Shown: positions 23,999-33,204, numbered from the stretch's first letter. The stretch: DNA of 42,132 nt from Candidatus Pullibacteroides excrementavium (GCA_017694335.1 JADIMZ010000013.1:1-42132), one strand, 5' to 3'. Made by a program: numbers and translations. Notes: generated by a model from the sequence alone, not told the origin.

Positions 23999-25687
23999 TC
24001 AAGATTTCAAATCCAATTCACCCTTATCCGTTATCATCCAAACTTTACCCGTTACTGATTTTGAAATCAATCCGTCATGAGCCAGCTCTACCAACAGACG
24101 ACCAATGTAACGCAATTTTTCATCCCGACTACTTCCTAAAGGCAAACTATGCTGCAAAGCATCAAAAGCATCCATCCTCTTAAATCCCATTTTCCCCGCA
24201 TTATGAGCTAACTGCAAAGCAAGCTTCTTCAATGCATCTTTTGCCAACCCTTGCTCTTTGGTGTAATGCCCCACTTGCCGAGTCAATTTAGCCACTGTCA
24301 ATGAAATCATATAATGCGGATGTCGGCCTTCTATCAATCCTTTTCCTCTAAGGTGTTTGGCAGCTTCTTTTGTAATTGGACGATGCTTTTGCACTGCATC
24401 CAGCCAGATGCATTCTTTCAAAGACAAAGAGGCTTCACGCTTCAGCAAAGATGTGTATTTTTCATCAATCATCTTGCCATAAATTGTCACCCCGACTGTC
24501 CGTTTTTCGTTATCAATCTCATAGTCGGGCATAGGGAAAAAGCGGCTTCTTTGCTCCGTATATATCTTTTTAATCCCTCTCCCCACCGTATCTATCATGT
24601 TGAAATTGAACATTCCTCTACACAAACATTCATTACGGTAATGCAATTGAGGGCCTTTATGCTCTAATGCTTTTTCGATAGTACCAGGAATAAAAGACCC
24701 ACCATTGCCATAGTACAACCAATCCGGCCCTTCAACAAAAACTATCCGTTGCTGCAATGTATAATCCTGATGCGCAATACAGTTATGCAAAGCCTCGCGA
24801 ATCGTATAATCATCATATTGCTTCATCGTATCGGGAAAGAGCGTTCCGCCAGGAAGCTCACGCATCGTCATATTCCGGATTTTACCCAATACTTTATCCA
24901 CTGTCAAAATAAAAGGTATTGTGAAATGTTCATAATCAACCACAATTTCATTTTCATCTTGCAAGGTCCATGTAATCCGCGCTACAGCAGGATGTATCTT
25001 TTGCAATGCAAGCGGTTTGCCTAAAAGAAGTATGGCAGCCCTGGTCAAACGGCCGTCTCTCATCATCAGGCTATGGCTAAGAAATTCTTCCGGGGTCCAA
25101 CTATCAATTTCCTCTCCCGGAATGTGCGAGGCATGCACTTTCTTAAACATCACCCTCGCCGTTGCTAAAGCCAATTCGTCTAAGTCTTCCAAAGTTGCGC
25201 AATCCACTAACTGAGCAGTCCAATCCGGTATAGGTGACTGCCTCCGTATCGCATCTTGTTTGGCTTGATTCAACGGCTTTAAGCTATCCCCATCCCGGCC
25301 ATAGGGAATGCCTTTCCAACACATGACCATATTCCTTGGAGATGCCGGTACCTGAAACAACAAGACCCGCTTCCCTTCTACTTCAACAGGTATGATTTCC
25401 CGAAAAATCAAATTATCCGTAGTGTGCTGAGACATATCCTGTTTTAGCTTATTAAGAGCCATTTCTCCATCTTTAAACGAAGTCCCTGTGATTTCATGGC
25501 CTTTTTCTCGAACGCCAAAGACAATCCATCCAAAATCCCTTTCCCGCAAATTAGCCTCATTGCTCAAAGCAGAAAAATATTTACCTAATTCATCTATATC
25601 AAAGCCTGTTTCTGCCTTTTTAAACTCAACTATTTCGTTTTCGGCATGTCGCCACAAACGATAAAAGACCTCTACCGGATTATCCAT
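23999..25687 (-). CDS. AlbA_2 (Schlafen-type) DNA-binding domain protein with RecG-like C-terminus
   Basis: A 562-aa putative transcriptional regulator, COG2865-like. The start is MDNPVEVFYRLWRHAENEIV. The N-terminal AlbA_2 domain shows ENEIVEFKKAETGFDIDELG and FGWIVFGVREKGHEITG. A GHKL-like ATPase region follows (TIREALHNCIAHQDYTLQQR, PDWLYYGNGGSFIPG, GRGIKKIYTEQRSRFFPMPD). The C-terminus contains winged-helix-like segments (ITKEAAKHLRGKGLIEG, LVELAHDGLISKSVTGK). Codon use looks more A/T-rich than in neighbouring genes, and it is flanked by repeats and unrelated genes, so recent acquisition is plausible. Its target and function are unknown; proteins of this family occur in mobile elements and some defence contexts, but no partner gene is present here. 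Confidence 0.8.
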   Translation of the reverse strand: MDNPVEVFYRLWRHAENEIVEFKKAETGFDIDELGKYFSALSNEANLRERDFGWIVFGVREKGHEITGTSFKDGEMALNKLKQDMSQHTTDNLIFREIIPVEVEGKRVLLFQVPASPRNMVMCWKGIPYGRDGDSLKPLNQAKQDAIRRQSPIPDWTAQLVDCATLEDLDELALATARVMFKKVHASHIPGEEIDSWTPEEFLSHSLMMRDGRLTRAAILLLGKPLALQKIHPAVARITWTLQDENEIVVDYEHFTIPFILTVDKVLGKIRNMTMRELPGGTLFPDTMKQYDDYTIREALHNCIAHQDYTLQQRIVFVEGPDWLYYGNGGSFIPGTIEKALEHKGPQLHYRNECLCRGMFNFNMIDTVGRGIKKIYTEQRSRFFPMPDYEIDNEKRTVGVTIYGKMIDEKYTSLLKREASLSLKECIWLDAVQKHRPITKEAAKHLRGKGLIEGRHPHYMISLTVAKLTRQVGHYTKEQGLAKDALKKLALQLAHNAGKMGFKRMDAFDALQHSLPLGSSRDEKLRYIGRLLVELAHDGLISKSVTGKVWMITDKGELDLKS

Positions 25688-25754
25688 AACGATTTGCCTT
25701 TCTTCCTGTAATATGCAATCCTTTCCCACAGAACACCCTCTCTCACCACATTTG

Positions 25755-25762
25755 CAAATTTA
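25755..25762 (-). promoter_or_regulatory. Putative -7 box for the AlbA-domain gene
   Basis: The minus strand reads TAAATTTG, a perfect TAnnTTTG, 67 bp upstream of the ATG. No convincing -33 is seen. The rest of the gap to 26003 holds a weak hairpin (ATCCCAA/TTGGGAT, 25856-25882) and a 12-bp direct repeat ATGAGGCAGATT (25894 and 25914). Confidence 0.45.
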
Positions 25763-26003
25763 AGGAAAACCGAACATTCTCCCCTATAAAATCTCACAAG
25801 CCCCATTCCAAACACAATCGACAAGGCTTCGAAAACAACGCATCTGCATCATTTTATCCCAAATCGGTCATCAGACTTGGGATTATATGCGAAATGAGGC
25901 AGATTATGGCAAGATGAGGCAGATTCCATGTTTCAAAAGATTCGCGGACGAAAATTCGGGACAAGCCTTCCAAAAGGACGGAGCAAACGCCCCAAGGGAA
26001 ATG

Positions 26004-26822
26004 TCAGCGGGCGGATGGGCAGAGGATGGCGGAATCGAGCCAGGCCGAGGATTGCGGGCCGCAGTTGAAAAGCAGGTCGAGAATGCTCAGATGCGCCGGG
26101 TTGGCATCGCAAGGGAATGTCTGCAAATAGGAATCGAACCGGAAATAGGGAGGCTTCTGCGGGTCGAAATCCAGGGGAGGGATATAGCCGGCAGCCTCAG
26201 ACATGACCTGCGCCGGTTTCGAATCTTTCCCCGCCGCCGGAAAACTTTCATCATAAAAAACGGGACGGCCATCGGCATCCATATCGAAAGGCAAGGGGGC
26301 CACTTCCATCGGGTTCGCCTCCATCGGCACGTCCGCGAGACTGTTCCACACCGGCATCGACCGAGCCTCTTCCATAGGAACCTGTCGAACCGGAAGATGC
26401 AGCTTGGCCAGCACGAAATCGAGCAGACGCTGGTTGAAATCGGCCAAAAGCAAGCCGTCCTTGGCTTCGGCTTCGGCCTGGCGGTATAGGGCTTCCAGTT
26501 CGTCCTGGTAATACAAAAGATAGGGAGACTTGTTGTAAGCCGTGCGGATGCCGCGCCAATGCTCGCGGGCCCAATGCCGCTTAGGGTCGAGCAAGACTTC
26601 CGAAACCGGCGTATGATTGCCTTTGGGTCGGACGCAAGGCAGGGAAAGCGGCAACACGCCCTGGGATGTCACAAGGCAGGTACGGTTGCGGAACGTCTGC
26701 TTGGGATAGGTCTCGTCCGTATCAATACAGAAACTGCCCGCCTTTAAAATAGCGGCGAAATAATCCAAAGGCGGCAGATAAGCCGTGCATACGCGCAAAA
26801 TTCCCTGATTTTCCATCGTCAT
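26004..26822 (-). CDS. WbqC-like family protein
   Basis: A 272-aa cytoplasmic protein of the WbqC-like family, sometimes linked to polysaccharide or nucleotide-sugar gene clusters; its reaction is unknown. Family features are LRVCTAYLPPLDYFAAILKA, DETYPKQTFRNRTCLVTSQG, LSLPCVRPKGNHTPVSEVLL, RHWAREHWRGIRTAYNKSPY and the C-terminal LSILDLLFNCGPQSSAWL. The middle (~165-235) contains an unusually acidic and Pro/Met-rich insertion (NPMEVAPLPFDMDADGRPVF). The ATG overlaps the stop of the FG-GAP gene (ATGA); a second Met at codon 3 is an alternative start. The two genes are therefore translationally coupled. Confidence 0.85.
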   Translation of the reverse strand: MTMENQGILRVCTAYLPPLDYFAAILKAGSFCIDTDETYPKQTFRNRTCLVTSQGVLPLSLPCVRPKGNHTPVSEVLLDPKRHWAREHWRGIRTAYNKSPYLLYYQDELEALYRQAEAEAKDGLLLADFNQRLLDFVLAKLHLPVRQVPMEEARSMPVWNSLADVPMEANPMEVAPLPFDMDADGRPVFYDESFPAAGKDSKPAQVMSEAAGYIPPLDFDPQKPPYFRFDSYLQTFPCDANPAHLSILDLLFNCGPQSSAWLDSAILCPSAR

Positions 26823-29401
26823 AACTTTACAATCTTGAACCCCGGCGAACCGTCCGTCCCGCCATTTGAGGCCTGGAACCGCCCGATATAAATCCCCGGC
26901 ATCATATCCTGCAACTCAATATACTGTTTTCCGGCTCCCACATGACAGCGGCGAACCAAGCGGCCTCCAGCATCGAACAAGCTGAAAACACCGGGACAAG
27001 GGATTTCCAGATAAAAACCGGAATACACCGGATTGGGATAGAGCCTGATATCCAACTTGGGCGAGGGCGGCGCGGAGGCGGCGTCCTCCCAGATGCTTAG
27101 CGCGTCGGAAGTGAAATACTGCAAGCCGCCGCATTGATTGCCCACAATTAATTCCGGCAGACCGTCGCCCGTAAAATCGTACAGCAGAGGAGCGGCATGA
27201 ATCCCCACATCCAGCTTCCGGGACACCGCCTCCGCGCCGCCCTCGCCCAAGCCGCTGCACGCCACTTTGCCCAAATAGGTGAAAGTTCCGTCCAGATTGC
27301 CCCGGATGCCCGAATAGAGGAAGACCTCCCCGTTCTCGCTGCCGCAAGCCAGATAAATCTCCCCGTCCTCCGCCTGGAAGAAAGAGGGCCGGGCGTAACC
27401 GAAATTGGAGAAGCTGCGGTCAATCACGTCCACGCCCCCCAGACTGTCGGTCTGCTTGACAAAGACCGGGATACCGTCCGCCCCCGCCCCTTGGTTCTCG
27501 AAATAAGTCAAACTGCCTTTCGTCAGACGCTGAGGCCGGGTCTGCCACACATGCTGGCGTTCGCCCGCAATCAAATCCGGCAAGCCGTCCTGGTTCAAAT
27601 CGAAAAAGACCGGCGTAGAAAAACGGTTCAAGGTCACGTCCAAGAAATTGGAATCCAAAAGAACCGCCCGACCCAAGGATTTCCCCATGCCGGCATCCTG
27701 TATCCTGAAAAGCCAGAGACGTCCGTCTTCCATGCCCAGCACCATCTCGTCCTGCCCGTCCCCATCCAAATCACTAAAGCAAGGATACAAAGCCCTCAAT
27801 CCCCATTCGGAAAGCCCAAGAAAATCATCCGAAACCAATTCAAAAGCTGGCTGGCTCGCCGTGCCGACATTCCGCAACATGGCCAACGAAGAAACCATCA
27901 CCGTGTTCCAATCGCCCAATTCGTAATAAGCCCCCGTTTTCCGGCCATAATTGCCCACCACCAAATCAGTCAGCCCGTCGTGGTCGTAATCGTAAGCCAC
28001 CGGATAAGCCCCCGCCCCGAAATCCAGCATCCTGTCTTGCAGGAAATCCTTCTGCAACAGGCGGCTCCAAGCCGGTCCGAAACCCGTCTCGGCATAACGC
28101 CAGACGCTTTGCGAGCCTTCGGCATTGAAAGGGTCTGTCTCGTAAGGAGACAACAGGTAGCATAGCGTATCTTGGTAATATATCGTGGAAATGACCGGAA
28201 AATTGTACAACTGAACCGGCTCGCTCAAAGGGAACACCGTATCATAAGCCGCAATATGCGCTTCTTCCGGCGTACCTCCGTTCTGCAAATAATACAGCCC
28301 CGGATAACCCACATCGCCCAGAACTATATCGTACAGACCGCTCTGCGGATTCTTCAGGCCGAATATCGTCGAGCCGGCATGCTTGGCCTCGTTTTTGGCA
28401 TCGCAGGCCATCGCTCCGGCTTCTTTCCCGGCTTCTTCGATACCGATTCCGACCTCATCGACCCCACCTTCTTGTCCATCCTTGCCCGAACCCGGAACGC
28501 CACCAAGAATAGATACAGCCTCCCCCAAACTAGAATCCAACATCCTAGGCATTTCCATCCTGGCCACTCTCCGGCTTTCATTGCGGCTGCTGCAACTGTC
28601 TAAGAAAATCTGGTTCGACTCCTCGCTTTCCACAAAACAGCCCCAGCTCCAATCGGCCACCTCCAAGCAGAAGGTATCCGCCCGTCCCAGATTCTCCATC
28701 GCGAAATTCCGGTAAAACAGCAGGAAGTCGCCCGAGGAAGGCACCCAGAAGTTCAAGATGTCCCAATCCCCGTCCCCGTCTATGTCGGCAATGACCGGGA
28801 AATCCTCGTTGGTGCAATAAACCGGGGTCGGACTCCCGAACATCAAGGCAGGAAGCCCATCCGTGACCAAGGTGAAAGCCAAATGATACCCATCCTCGTC
28901 GGCATAGGACTCGTTGCGGTAAAGCCGGATTCCCGAAATGCCGTTGAAGGTGAAGATATCTTTTAGCCCATCCTGGTTGTAATCGAGCGTCTGCACCCAG
29001 TACGACAAAGCCGGCAGTTGGTTTTCCAAGCCCGGCATCGCCTCCCAGGCAGAAGAGAAGCATCGTACCCGCGAACCGATACGGTCAAAGAGGATATAAT
29101 CGTCCGTGCCGTCCCCGTCCAAGTCGATAGCCGCCGTATGGACGGCATTCAAGCCTCCGAACCAAGCGTTCTCCAAAACACGCCCGTCTTGCCAACGAAC
29201 CACCGGTTCCGAATCCGATTTCCGGAATGCAAAAGGCAGGTTCACAAGACTATCCTCGGGAAAAATCGCATTCTGCCCCCAAGCAGGAAGCAGGGGAAAA
29301 AGCCCGATTAAGGCCAAAACACAGCCCAAACAAGCCTGCAAACGCAAGAAAAAACGAAAAAGCGGTTTGACAGAAGCCAGACTTTCCTGATTCACCTTCA
29401 T
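26819..29401 (-). CDS. FG-GAP/VCBS repeat protein with T9SS sorting domain
   Basis: An 860-aa secreted or surface protein. I start at MKVNQESLASVKPLFRFFLR because a signal peptide follows (ACLGCVLALIGLFPLLPAWG, then QNAIFPEDS). The body has at least seven Asp-rich FG-GAP/VCBS calcium-loop motifs: DLDGDGTDDY, DYNQDGLKDI, DIDGDGDWDI, DYDHDGLTDL, DLDGDGQDEM, DLNQDGLPDL, DFTGDGLPEL. This suggests a beta-propeller. A Gly/Glu/Ala-rich insertion (GSGKDGQEGGVDEVGIGIEE) interrupts it near residue 350. The C-terminus (LYPNPVYSGFYLEI, LFDAGGRLVRR, GIYIGRFQ, FKIVKL) is a T9SS type A sorting domain. Adhesion or substrate binding is likely; the ligand is unknown. It is cotranscribed with the WbqC-like gene. 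Confidence 0.88.
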   Translation of the reverse strand: MKVNQESLASVKPLFRFFLRLQACLGCVLALIGLFPLLPAWGQNAIFPEDSLVNLPFAFRKSDSEPVVRWQDGRVLENAWFGGLNAVHTAAIDLDGDGTDDYILFDRIGSRVRCFSSAWEAMPGLENQLPALSYWVQTLDYNQDGLKDIFTFNGISGIRLYRNESYADEDGYHLAFTLVTDGLPALMFGSPTPVYCTNEDFPVIADIDGDGDWDILNFWVPSSGDFLLFYRNFAMENLGRADTFCLEVADWSWGCFVESEESNQIFLDSCSSRNESRRVARMEMPRMLDSSLGEAVSILGGVPGSGKDGQEGGVDEVGIGIEEAGKEAGAMACDAKNEAKHAGSTIFGLKNPQSGLYDIVLGDVGYPGLYYLQNGGTPEEAHIAAYDTVFPLSEPVQLYNFPVISTIYYQDTLCYLLSPYETDPFNAEGSQSVWRYAETGFGPAWSRLLQKDFLQDRMLDFGAGAYPVAYDYDHDGLTDLVVGNYGRKTGAYYELGDWNTVMVSSLAMLRNVGTASQPAFELVSDDFLGLSEWGLRALYPCFSDLDGDGQDEMVLGMEDGRLWLFRIQDAGMGKSLGRAVLLDSNFLDVTLNRFSTPVFFDLNQDGLPDLIAGERQHVWQTRPQRLTKGSLTYFENQGAGADGIPVFVKQTDSLGGVDVIDRSFSNFGYARPSFFQAEDGEIYLACGSENGEVFLYSGIRGNLDGTFTYLGKVACSGLGEGGAEAVSRKLDVGIHAAPLLYDFTGDGLPELIVGNQCGGLQYFTSDALSIWEDAASAPPSPKLDIRLYPNPVYSGFYLEIPCPGVFSLFDAGGRLVRRCHVGAGKQYIELQDMMPGIYIGRFQASNGGTDGSPGFKIVKL

Positions 29402-29514
29402 CGGTTCGGGTTTATAAAATTGAAACAAGACACAAAACACAGCGGCGCGCTGAAACGCGATGGGTTCATCCCCCACAACCCAAACTGCCTCTAACCGCAA
29501 AACACAATTCGTTA

Positions 29515-29562
29515 CGGAACGGATTCAACGCAATCCAGTCCAACTCAATCCAATCCGTTCCG
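29515..29562. repeat. Hairpin between pyrC and the FG-GAP gene
   Basis: CGGAACGGATT (29515-29525) and AATCCGTTCCG (29552-29562) form an 11-bp perfect stem with a 26-nt loop that itself contains CAATCCAGTCCAACTCAATC-type near-repeats. It lies 10 bp after the dihydroorotase stop. There is no U-run, so if it terminates transcription the mechanism is not a classical one. Confidence 0.55.
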
Positions 29563-29571
29563 TTCCAAGAA

Positions 29572-31002
29572 TCAGCGGTCAAAAAGCAGACGCTCGCCCC
29601 GATAATCGGGCATCAGGACTTCACCCTTGTCATAGACCAAATGGCCATTGACAAAGGTGGAAAGCACCTTGCCGTGCAGCACCTGGCCTTCGAGCGCGCT
29701 CCAGCCGCATTTGTAATCGATATTGCTTTTGTCCACCTGCCAGGCTTGCCCCGGATCCACCACCGCGAGGTCGGCAGCATAACCCGGCCGCAAAAATCCC
29801 CGCCCGGCAATCTGGAACAGACGCGCCGGCCTATGGCACATGGCTTCAACTACTTCCGTCAAAGAAAATACGCCTTGATGAACCAATTCCAGCATCATCG
29901 GCAGGCTGTGGCCGACCCAAGGCGAACCCGATGGGCATTCAAAATAGGGCTTCTGCTTCTCTTCGTAGGTATGGGGCGCATGATCGGTAGCCACGACCAA
30001 TTGGCCGCTCTTGACGGCCCGGCGCAAAGCCTCCCGGTCCTCTGCCGTCTTGATAGCCGGATTGCACTTCATCCTCCAGCCGTATTTCCCGTAGTCCTGA
30101 TCCGAAAACCAGAGGTAATGCACGCAAATCTCGCCCGAAATGCCGTCATCGCCCAGCAGTTCCAGTTCCTTGGCTGTGGAAAGATGCAGGATATGCAGCT
30201 TGGCGCCATGCTTGCGAGCCAAAGCCGCCGCCTTGCTCGAAGACTGGTAGCAGGCTTCCGCGCTCCTGACCAAGGGATGTATCGAAAAAGGAGCCTCCTC
30301 CCCGTATCGAGCCTTGAAATCGGCTGTGTTCTGCCGTATCACGCTCTCTTCCTCGCAATGCGCCGCCACTATCGTAGGGGCGTTGGCAAACAATGCCTCC
30401 AAATAGGCCGGATTCTGCACCAGCATATTGCCGGTGGACGAACCGAGAAAGACCTTGATGCCGCAGACATCGCGGGGATCGGTCTTGAGTACTTCCTCCA
30501 AGTTGTCCTCGCTGCATCCCATATAAAAGGAATAGTTGATGCGGCTGTCTTCGGCTCCCATCCGGTATTTCTGCGCCAAAAGTTCCTGGGTCAGCGTCTG
30601 GGGCTTGGTGTTGGGCATATCCATGAACGAAGTGACCCCGCCTTTGAGCGCGGCCAAGGACTCGGAAGCGATATCGCCCTTATGGGTCAGTCCGGGCTGC
30701 CGGAAATGCACTTGGTCGTCGATGATGCCGGGCAGCACATAAGCCCCTTTCAAGTCGATTTCCAGATAAGATCCCGGAAAGGTTTCTGCCTGAGCCGTCG
30801 AATCCATTCCGGCAACAGCATCCGATGCCCGTTCGGCACCTTCAGCCGTTCCTCTTCCTGATGCGCAGATGCCAACGGACTCATCCTCTCCCGCTGCCGT
30901 TTCCCAGCAAACCGACTCTATCTTCCCGTCCTTGATCCGGATTTCCCCTTTCCGGCATCGGCCTTCGTTGACCAAGACCGCGTTCTTCAACAGATAATTC
31001 AT
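29572..31002 (-). CDS. pyrC: Dihydroorotase with N-terminal insertion
   Basis: A 476-aa amidohydrolase-family dihydroorotase (de novo pyrimidine synthesis: carbamoyl-aspartate to dihydroorotate). The Zn site is the Bacteroidota form IDDQVHFRQPGLTHKGDIAS, with His from VHF; other motifs are GGVTSFMDMPNTKPQT, VAAHCEEE, LHILHLSTAKE and VVATDHAPHTYEEK (catalytic Asp). The C-terminal beta-domain is normal. Between the small N-terminal beta-domain strands, after GKIESVCWETA, ~45 extra residues appear (EDESVGICASGRGTAEGAER and onward to AETFPGSY), polar and low-complexity, before YLEIDLKGAYVLPG. Homologues usually pass directly from one strand to the next. The catalytic core appears intact. The downstream gap holds only a hairpin. 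Confidence 0.9.
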   Translation of the reverse strand: MNYLLKNAVLVNEGRCRKGEIRIKDGKIESVCWETAAGEDESVGICASGRGTAEGAERASDAVAGMDSTAQAETFPGSYLEIDLKGAYVLPGIIDDQVHFRQPGLTHKGDIASESLAALKGGVTSFMDMPNTKPQTLTQELLAQKYRMGAEDSRINYSFYMGCSEDNLEEVLKTDPRDVCGIKVFLGSSTGNMLVQNPAYLEALFANAPTIVAAHCEEESVIRQNTADFKARYGEEAPFSIHPLVRSAEACYQSSSKAAALARKHGAKLHILHLSTAKELELLGDDGISGEICVHYLWFSDQDYGKYGWRMKCNPAIKTAEDREALRRAVKSGQLVVATDHAPHTYEEKQKPYFECPSGSPWVGHSLPMMLELVHQGVFSLTEVVEAMCHRPARLFQIAGRGFLRPGYAADLAVVDPGQAWQVDKSNIDYKCGWSALEGQVLHGKVLSTFVNGHLVYDKGEVLMPDYRGERLLFDR

Positions 31003-31057
31003 GGTTTTCGCATTTTATCAGGCGATTCCGAACCAAGCCAAACAGGCCGGAACCGAA

Positions 31058-32341
31058 TCAGCACCCGAACAATTCCTTGAACAAAGGTACTAAATCGGTC
31101 TTTTCCCAAGCAAAGAAATCCACTTTCTTGAAGTAATGCTCCTGCTTTCCGATTTTCTTGACCTTGGTGGTATCGTCCTGATAGAACACCTCAACTTCTT
31201 CAGTGTAGGGCTTGCGGCCGAAATGCCCGTAGGAAGCCGTCGGGCCGAATATCGGGTTGCGAAGCCCGAAACGCTTCACAATCGCATAAGGCCGCAAATC
31301 TACGTTCTTGCGCAGAATCTCGGCAATCTTGCCATCGGATATCTTCAAGTGCGAAGTGCCGCAGGTATTCACATACAGGCCCACCGGTTCGGCCACCCCG
31401 ATGGCGTAGGCCACCTGCACCATCGCCTCGTCGCAGACCCCGGCCGCCACCAAGTTCTTGGCGATATGCCGCATCGCGTAAGCCGCCGAACGGTCCACCT
31501 TCGAGGAGTCCTTGCCCGAGAAAGCCCCGCCGCCATGCCCGGATCGGCCGCCATAGGTATCCACGATAATCTTGCGGCCCGTCAAGCCGGTATCCCCGTG
31601 CGGCCCGCCAATGACGAACTTGCCCGTCGGATTCACCAAAAGACGGAACTTCTTGTCGAACAACGCCCGGATATCCGGCGTCATCTTATCCAATACCGCC
31701 GGCAAAAGGATATTGCGCACGTCTTCGGTAATCGTCTCCCGCATTTCCTTTTCCGAAGCAAAATCATCGTGCTGGCAGGAGAGAACCAAGGTATCGATGC
31801 CTTCCGGTTTCCCCTCATCCGAATAGCGAATCGTCACCTGGCTCTTGGCATCGGGCCGGAGATACGTCATCTGCTTGCCTTCGTGACGGATGCGATCCAG
31901 CTCCTTCAAAATGGAATGCGCTAAATAAATCGGGAGCGGCATGTACTCCTCGGTATCCCTGCAGGCATAACCGAACATCATGCCTTGGTCGCCCGCGCCC
32001 TGGTCTTCTTCCTTTTTACGCTCCACCCCTTGGTTGATGTCGGGCGACTGGCTGTGAATAGTCGAAATCACCCCGCAGGAATTGCCTTCGAAACGGTATT
32101 CCCCTTTGGTATAGCCAATTTTAATAATCGTGTTCCGCGCCACGTTCTGCACATCCACATAACCATGGGTCTTGACTTCCCCGGCGCACACCACCAAACC
32201 CGTCGTCACCAAGGTTTCGCAAGCCACTTTCGCCTGTGGGTCCTGACGCAGAAACTCGTCGAGCAAGGCGTCCGAAATCATATCGGCCACTTTGTCGGGA
32301 TGCCCGGCCGATACGGACTCTGAAGTAAATAAATAAGACAT
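31058..32341 (-). CDS. metK: S-adenosylmethionine synthase
   Basis: A 427-aa enzyme making SAM from methionine and ATP. Motifs are [20 protein letters not shown], the [12 protein letters not shown] hexapeptide region, [32 protein letters not shown] and the P-loop-like [20 protein letters not shown]. Length and the ~20-residue insertions relative to E. coli MetK are normal for Bacteroidota. It is followed, 55 bp on, by pyrC on the same strand. The 524-bp gap upstream (32342-32865) shows no SAM riboswitch that I recognise and no gene; only the tRNA promoter is clear. Confidence 0.96.
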   Translation of the reverse strand: MSYLFTSESVSAGHPDKVADMISDALLDEFLRQDPQAKVACETLVTTGLVVCAGEVKTHGYVDVQNVARNTIIKIGYTKGEYRFEGNSCGVISTIHSQSPDINQGVERKKEEDQGAGDQGMMFGYACRDTEEYMPLPIYLAHSILKELDRIRHEGKQMTYLRPDAKSQVTIRYSDEGKPEGIDTLVLSCQHDDFASEKEMRETITEDVRNILLPAVLDKMTPDIRALFDKKFRLLVNPTGKFVIGGPHGDTGLTGRKIIVDTYGGRSGHGGGAFSGKDSSKVDRSAAYAMRHIAKNLVAAGVCDEAMVQVAYAIGVAEPVGLYVNTCGTSHLKISDGKIAEILRKNVDLRPYAIVKRFGLRNPIFGPTASYGHFGRKPYTEEVEVFYQDDTTKVKKIGKQEHYFKKVDFFAWEKTDLVPLFKELFGC

Positions 32342-32761
32342 ATTCCTTGTTTTTCCGGAACCCGTCTACATTGTCAAACAGATTCCAAGTTGTTCTTTGG
32401 CCAAATGCCGGGATTGCATCGAAGCGGTTCGCGGATTTGCACGAAACGAATAGCCCCTGCAAGCCCGAAAGTCTGGAAGATTCGGAAGATGCCTGAAATC
32501 AAAAGAAAAAGCACAAGATACAACGACAAGGATTCTACGAATTCCGGATTATCATGTAAGATGAACCAAAAGCCACAGATTGCCAATCGCTCCGGCCTCT
32601 GTACGTCCGCTTCAGGTTCCGGTATCCCGTATCGTGCATTTTAGCTTTTTTTCGTGTGGTAGCAAGCAGCCAAATCCTTCCACATGCGTTGCAACAAGAA
32701 TCTTTTTCCCGCAACGCGGATGCAAAATTAATAAAAATTTTCGCTTTTTATAAAAAAGTAG

Positions 32762-32769
32762 TATCTTTG
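32762..32769 (+). promoter_or_regulatory. -7 box of the tRNA-Pro/tRNA-Thr promoter
   Basis: TATCTTTG is a perfect TAnnTTTG, ~96 bp upstream of tRNA-Pro, in an A/T-rich block. A weak -33 (TTTTCG) lies 18 bp upstream. Confidence 0.65.
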
Positions 32770-32865
32770 CCGTCCAAAATAAAATCGGCTGTTGTCTCAT
32801 GCAGAACCGCAAGCTCTGAATGACAGGCCGATACAAAGGCCGAGGATAACAAAATCCAAAGCAAT

Positions 32866-32938
32866 CGGGATGTAGCGCAGTTGGTAGCGTGCAACGTTCG
32901 GGACGTTGAGGTCGCAAGTTCGAATCTTGTCATCCCGA
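32866..32938 (+). tRNA. tRNA-Pro(CGG)
   Basis: The cloverleaf is complete. The acceptor is CGGGATG/CATCCCG. The anticodon stem CAACG/CGTTG has loop TTCGGGA, so the anticodon is CGG (reads CCG). The T arm is GCAAG-TTCGAAT-CTTGT and the discriminator is A. CCA is not encoded. Confidence 0.93.
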
Positions 32939-32978
32939 CAAAGGGGCTTTCCCATCAGGAAGATGTCCCCCTTGTCAA

Positions 32979-33050
32979 GCCTCGTTAGCTCAGCGGTAGA
33001 GCAGCTCACTCGTAATGAGCAGGTCGAGAGTTCAAATCTCTTGCGAGGCT
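32979..33050 (+). tRNA. tRNA-Thr(CGT)
   Basis: The acceptor GCCTCGT/GCGAGGC includes one T-G pair. The anticodon stem GCTCA/TGAGC has loop CTCGTAA, so the anticodon is CGT (reads ACG). The T arm is GAGAG-TTCAAAT-CTCTT. It lies 40 bp after tRNA-Pro and shares its promoter and terminator. Confidence 0.93.
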
Positions 33051-33059
33051 CTTTTCAAA

Positions 33060-33085
33060 AGCGTGTCCATTCGGCACGCTTTTTT
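33060..33085 (+). terminator. Terminator of the tRNA-Pro/Thr operon
   Basis: AGCGTGTCC-ATTC-GGCACGCT (one bulge) is followed by a run of T. It lies 9 bp after tRNA-Thr. Confidence 0.9.
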
Positions 33086-33153
33086 CGTATCCCCCTGCCC
33101 AATTCTGTTGGGTTTGCTTCTTGGAGGAATTGGGACTTGCCGGGCAGAAACAC

Positions 33154-33182
33154 AAAAAGCCGCGCCCATTTCTAGACGCGGC
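33154..33182 (-). terminator. Terminator of the TPR-secG operon
   Basis: The minus strand reads GCCGCG, a 12-nt loop, CGCGGC, TTTTT. It lies 22 bp after the secG stop. Confidence 0.9.
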
Positions 33183-33204
33183 CTCCTATGAAAACAAAAA
33201 TCTT

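Noticed and set aside
23999-25687. Anti-phage defence system built around the Schlafen/AlbA-domain protein
   Set aside because: No partner effector, nuclease, toxin or mobile-element gene is adjacent; a regulator call is all the sequence supports.
25856-25882. Terminator for the WbqC-like gene (ATCCCAA/TTGGGAT)
   Set aside because: The stem is imperfect and is followed by AAAATG rather than a U-run on the relevant strand, so it is not called as a terminator.
32342-32865. SAM riboswitch or small gene upstream of metK
   Set aside because: I looked for SAM-I/II-like stems and a terminator switch and found none. The 84-aa ORF at 32390-32644 has no coding look or family.
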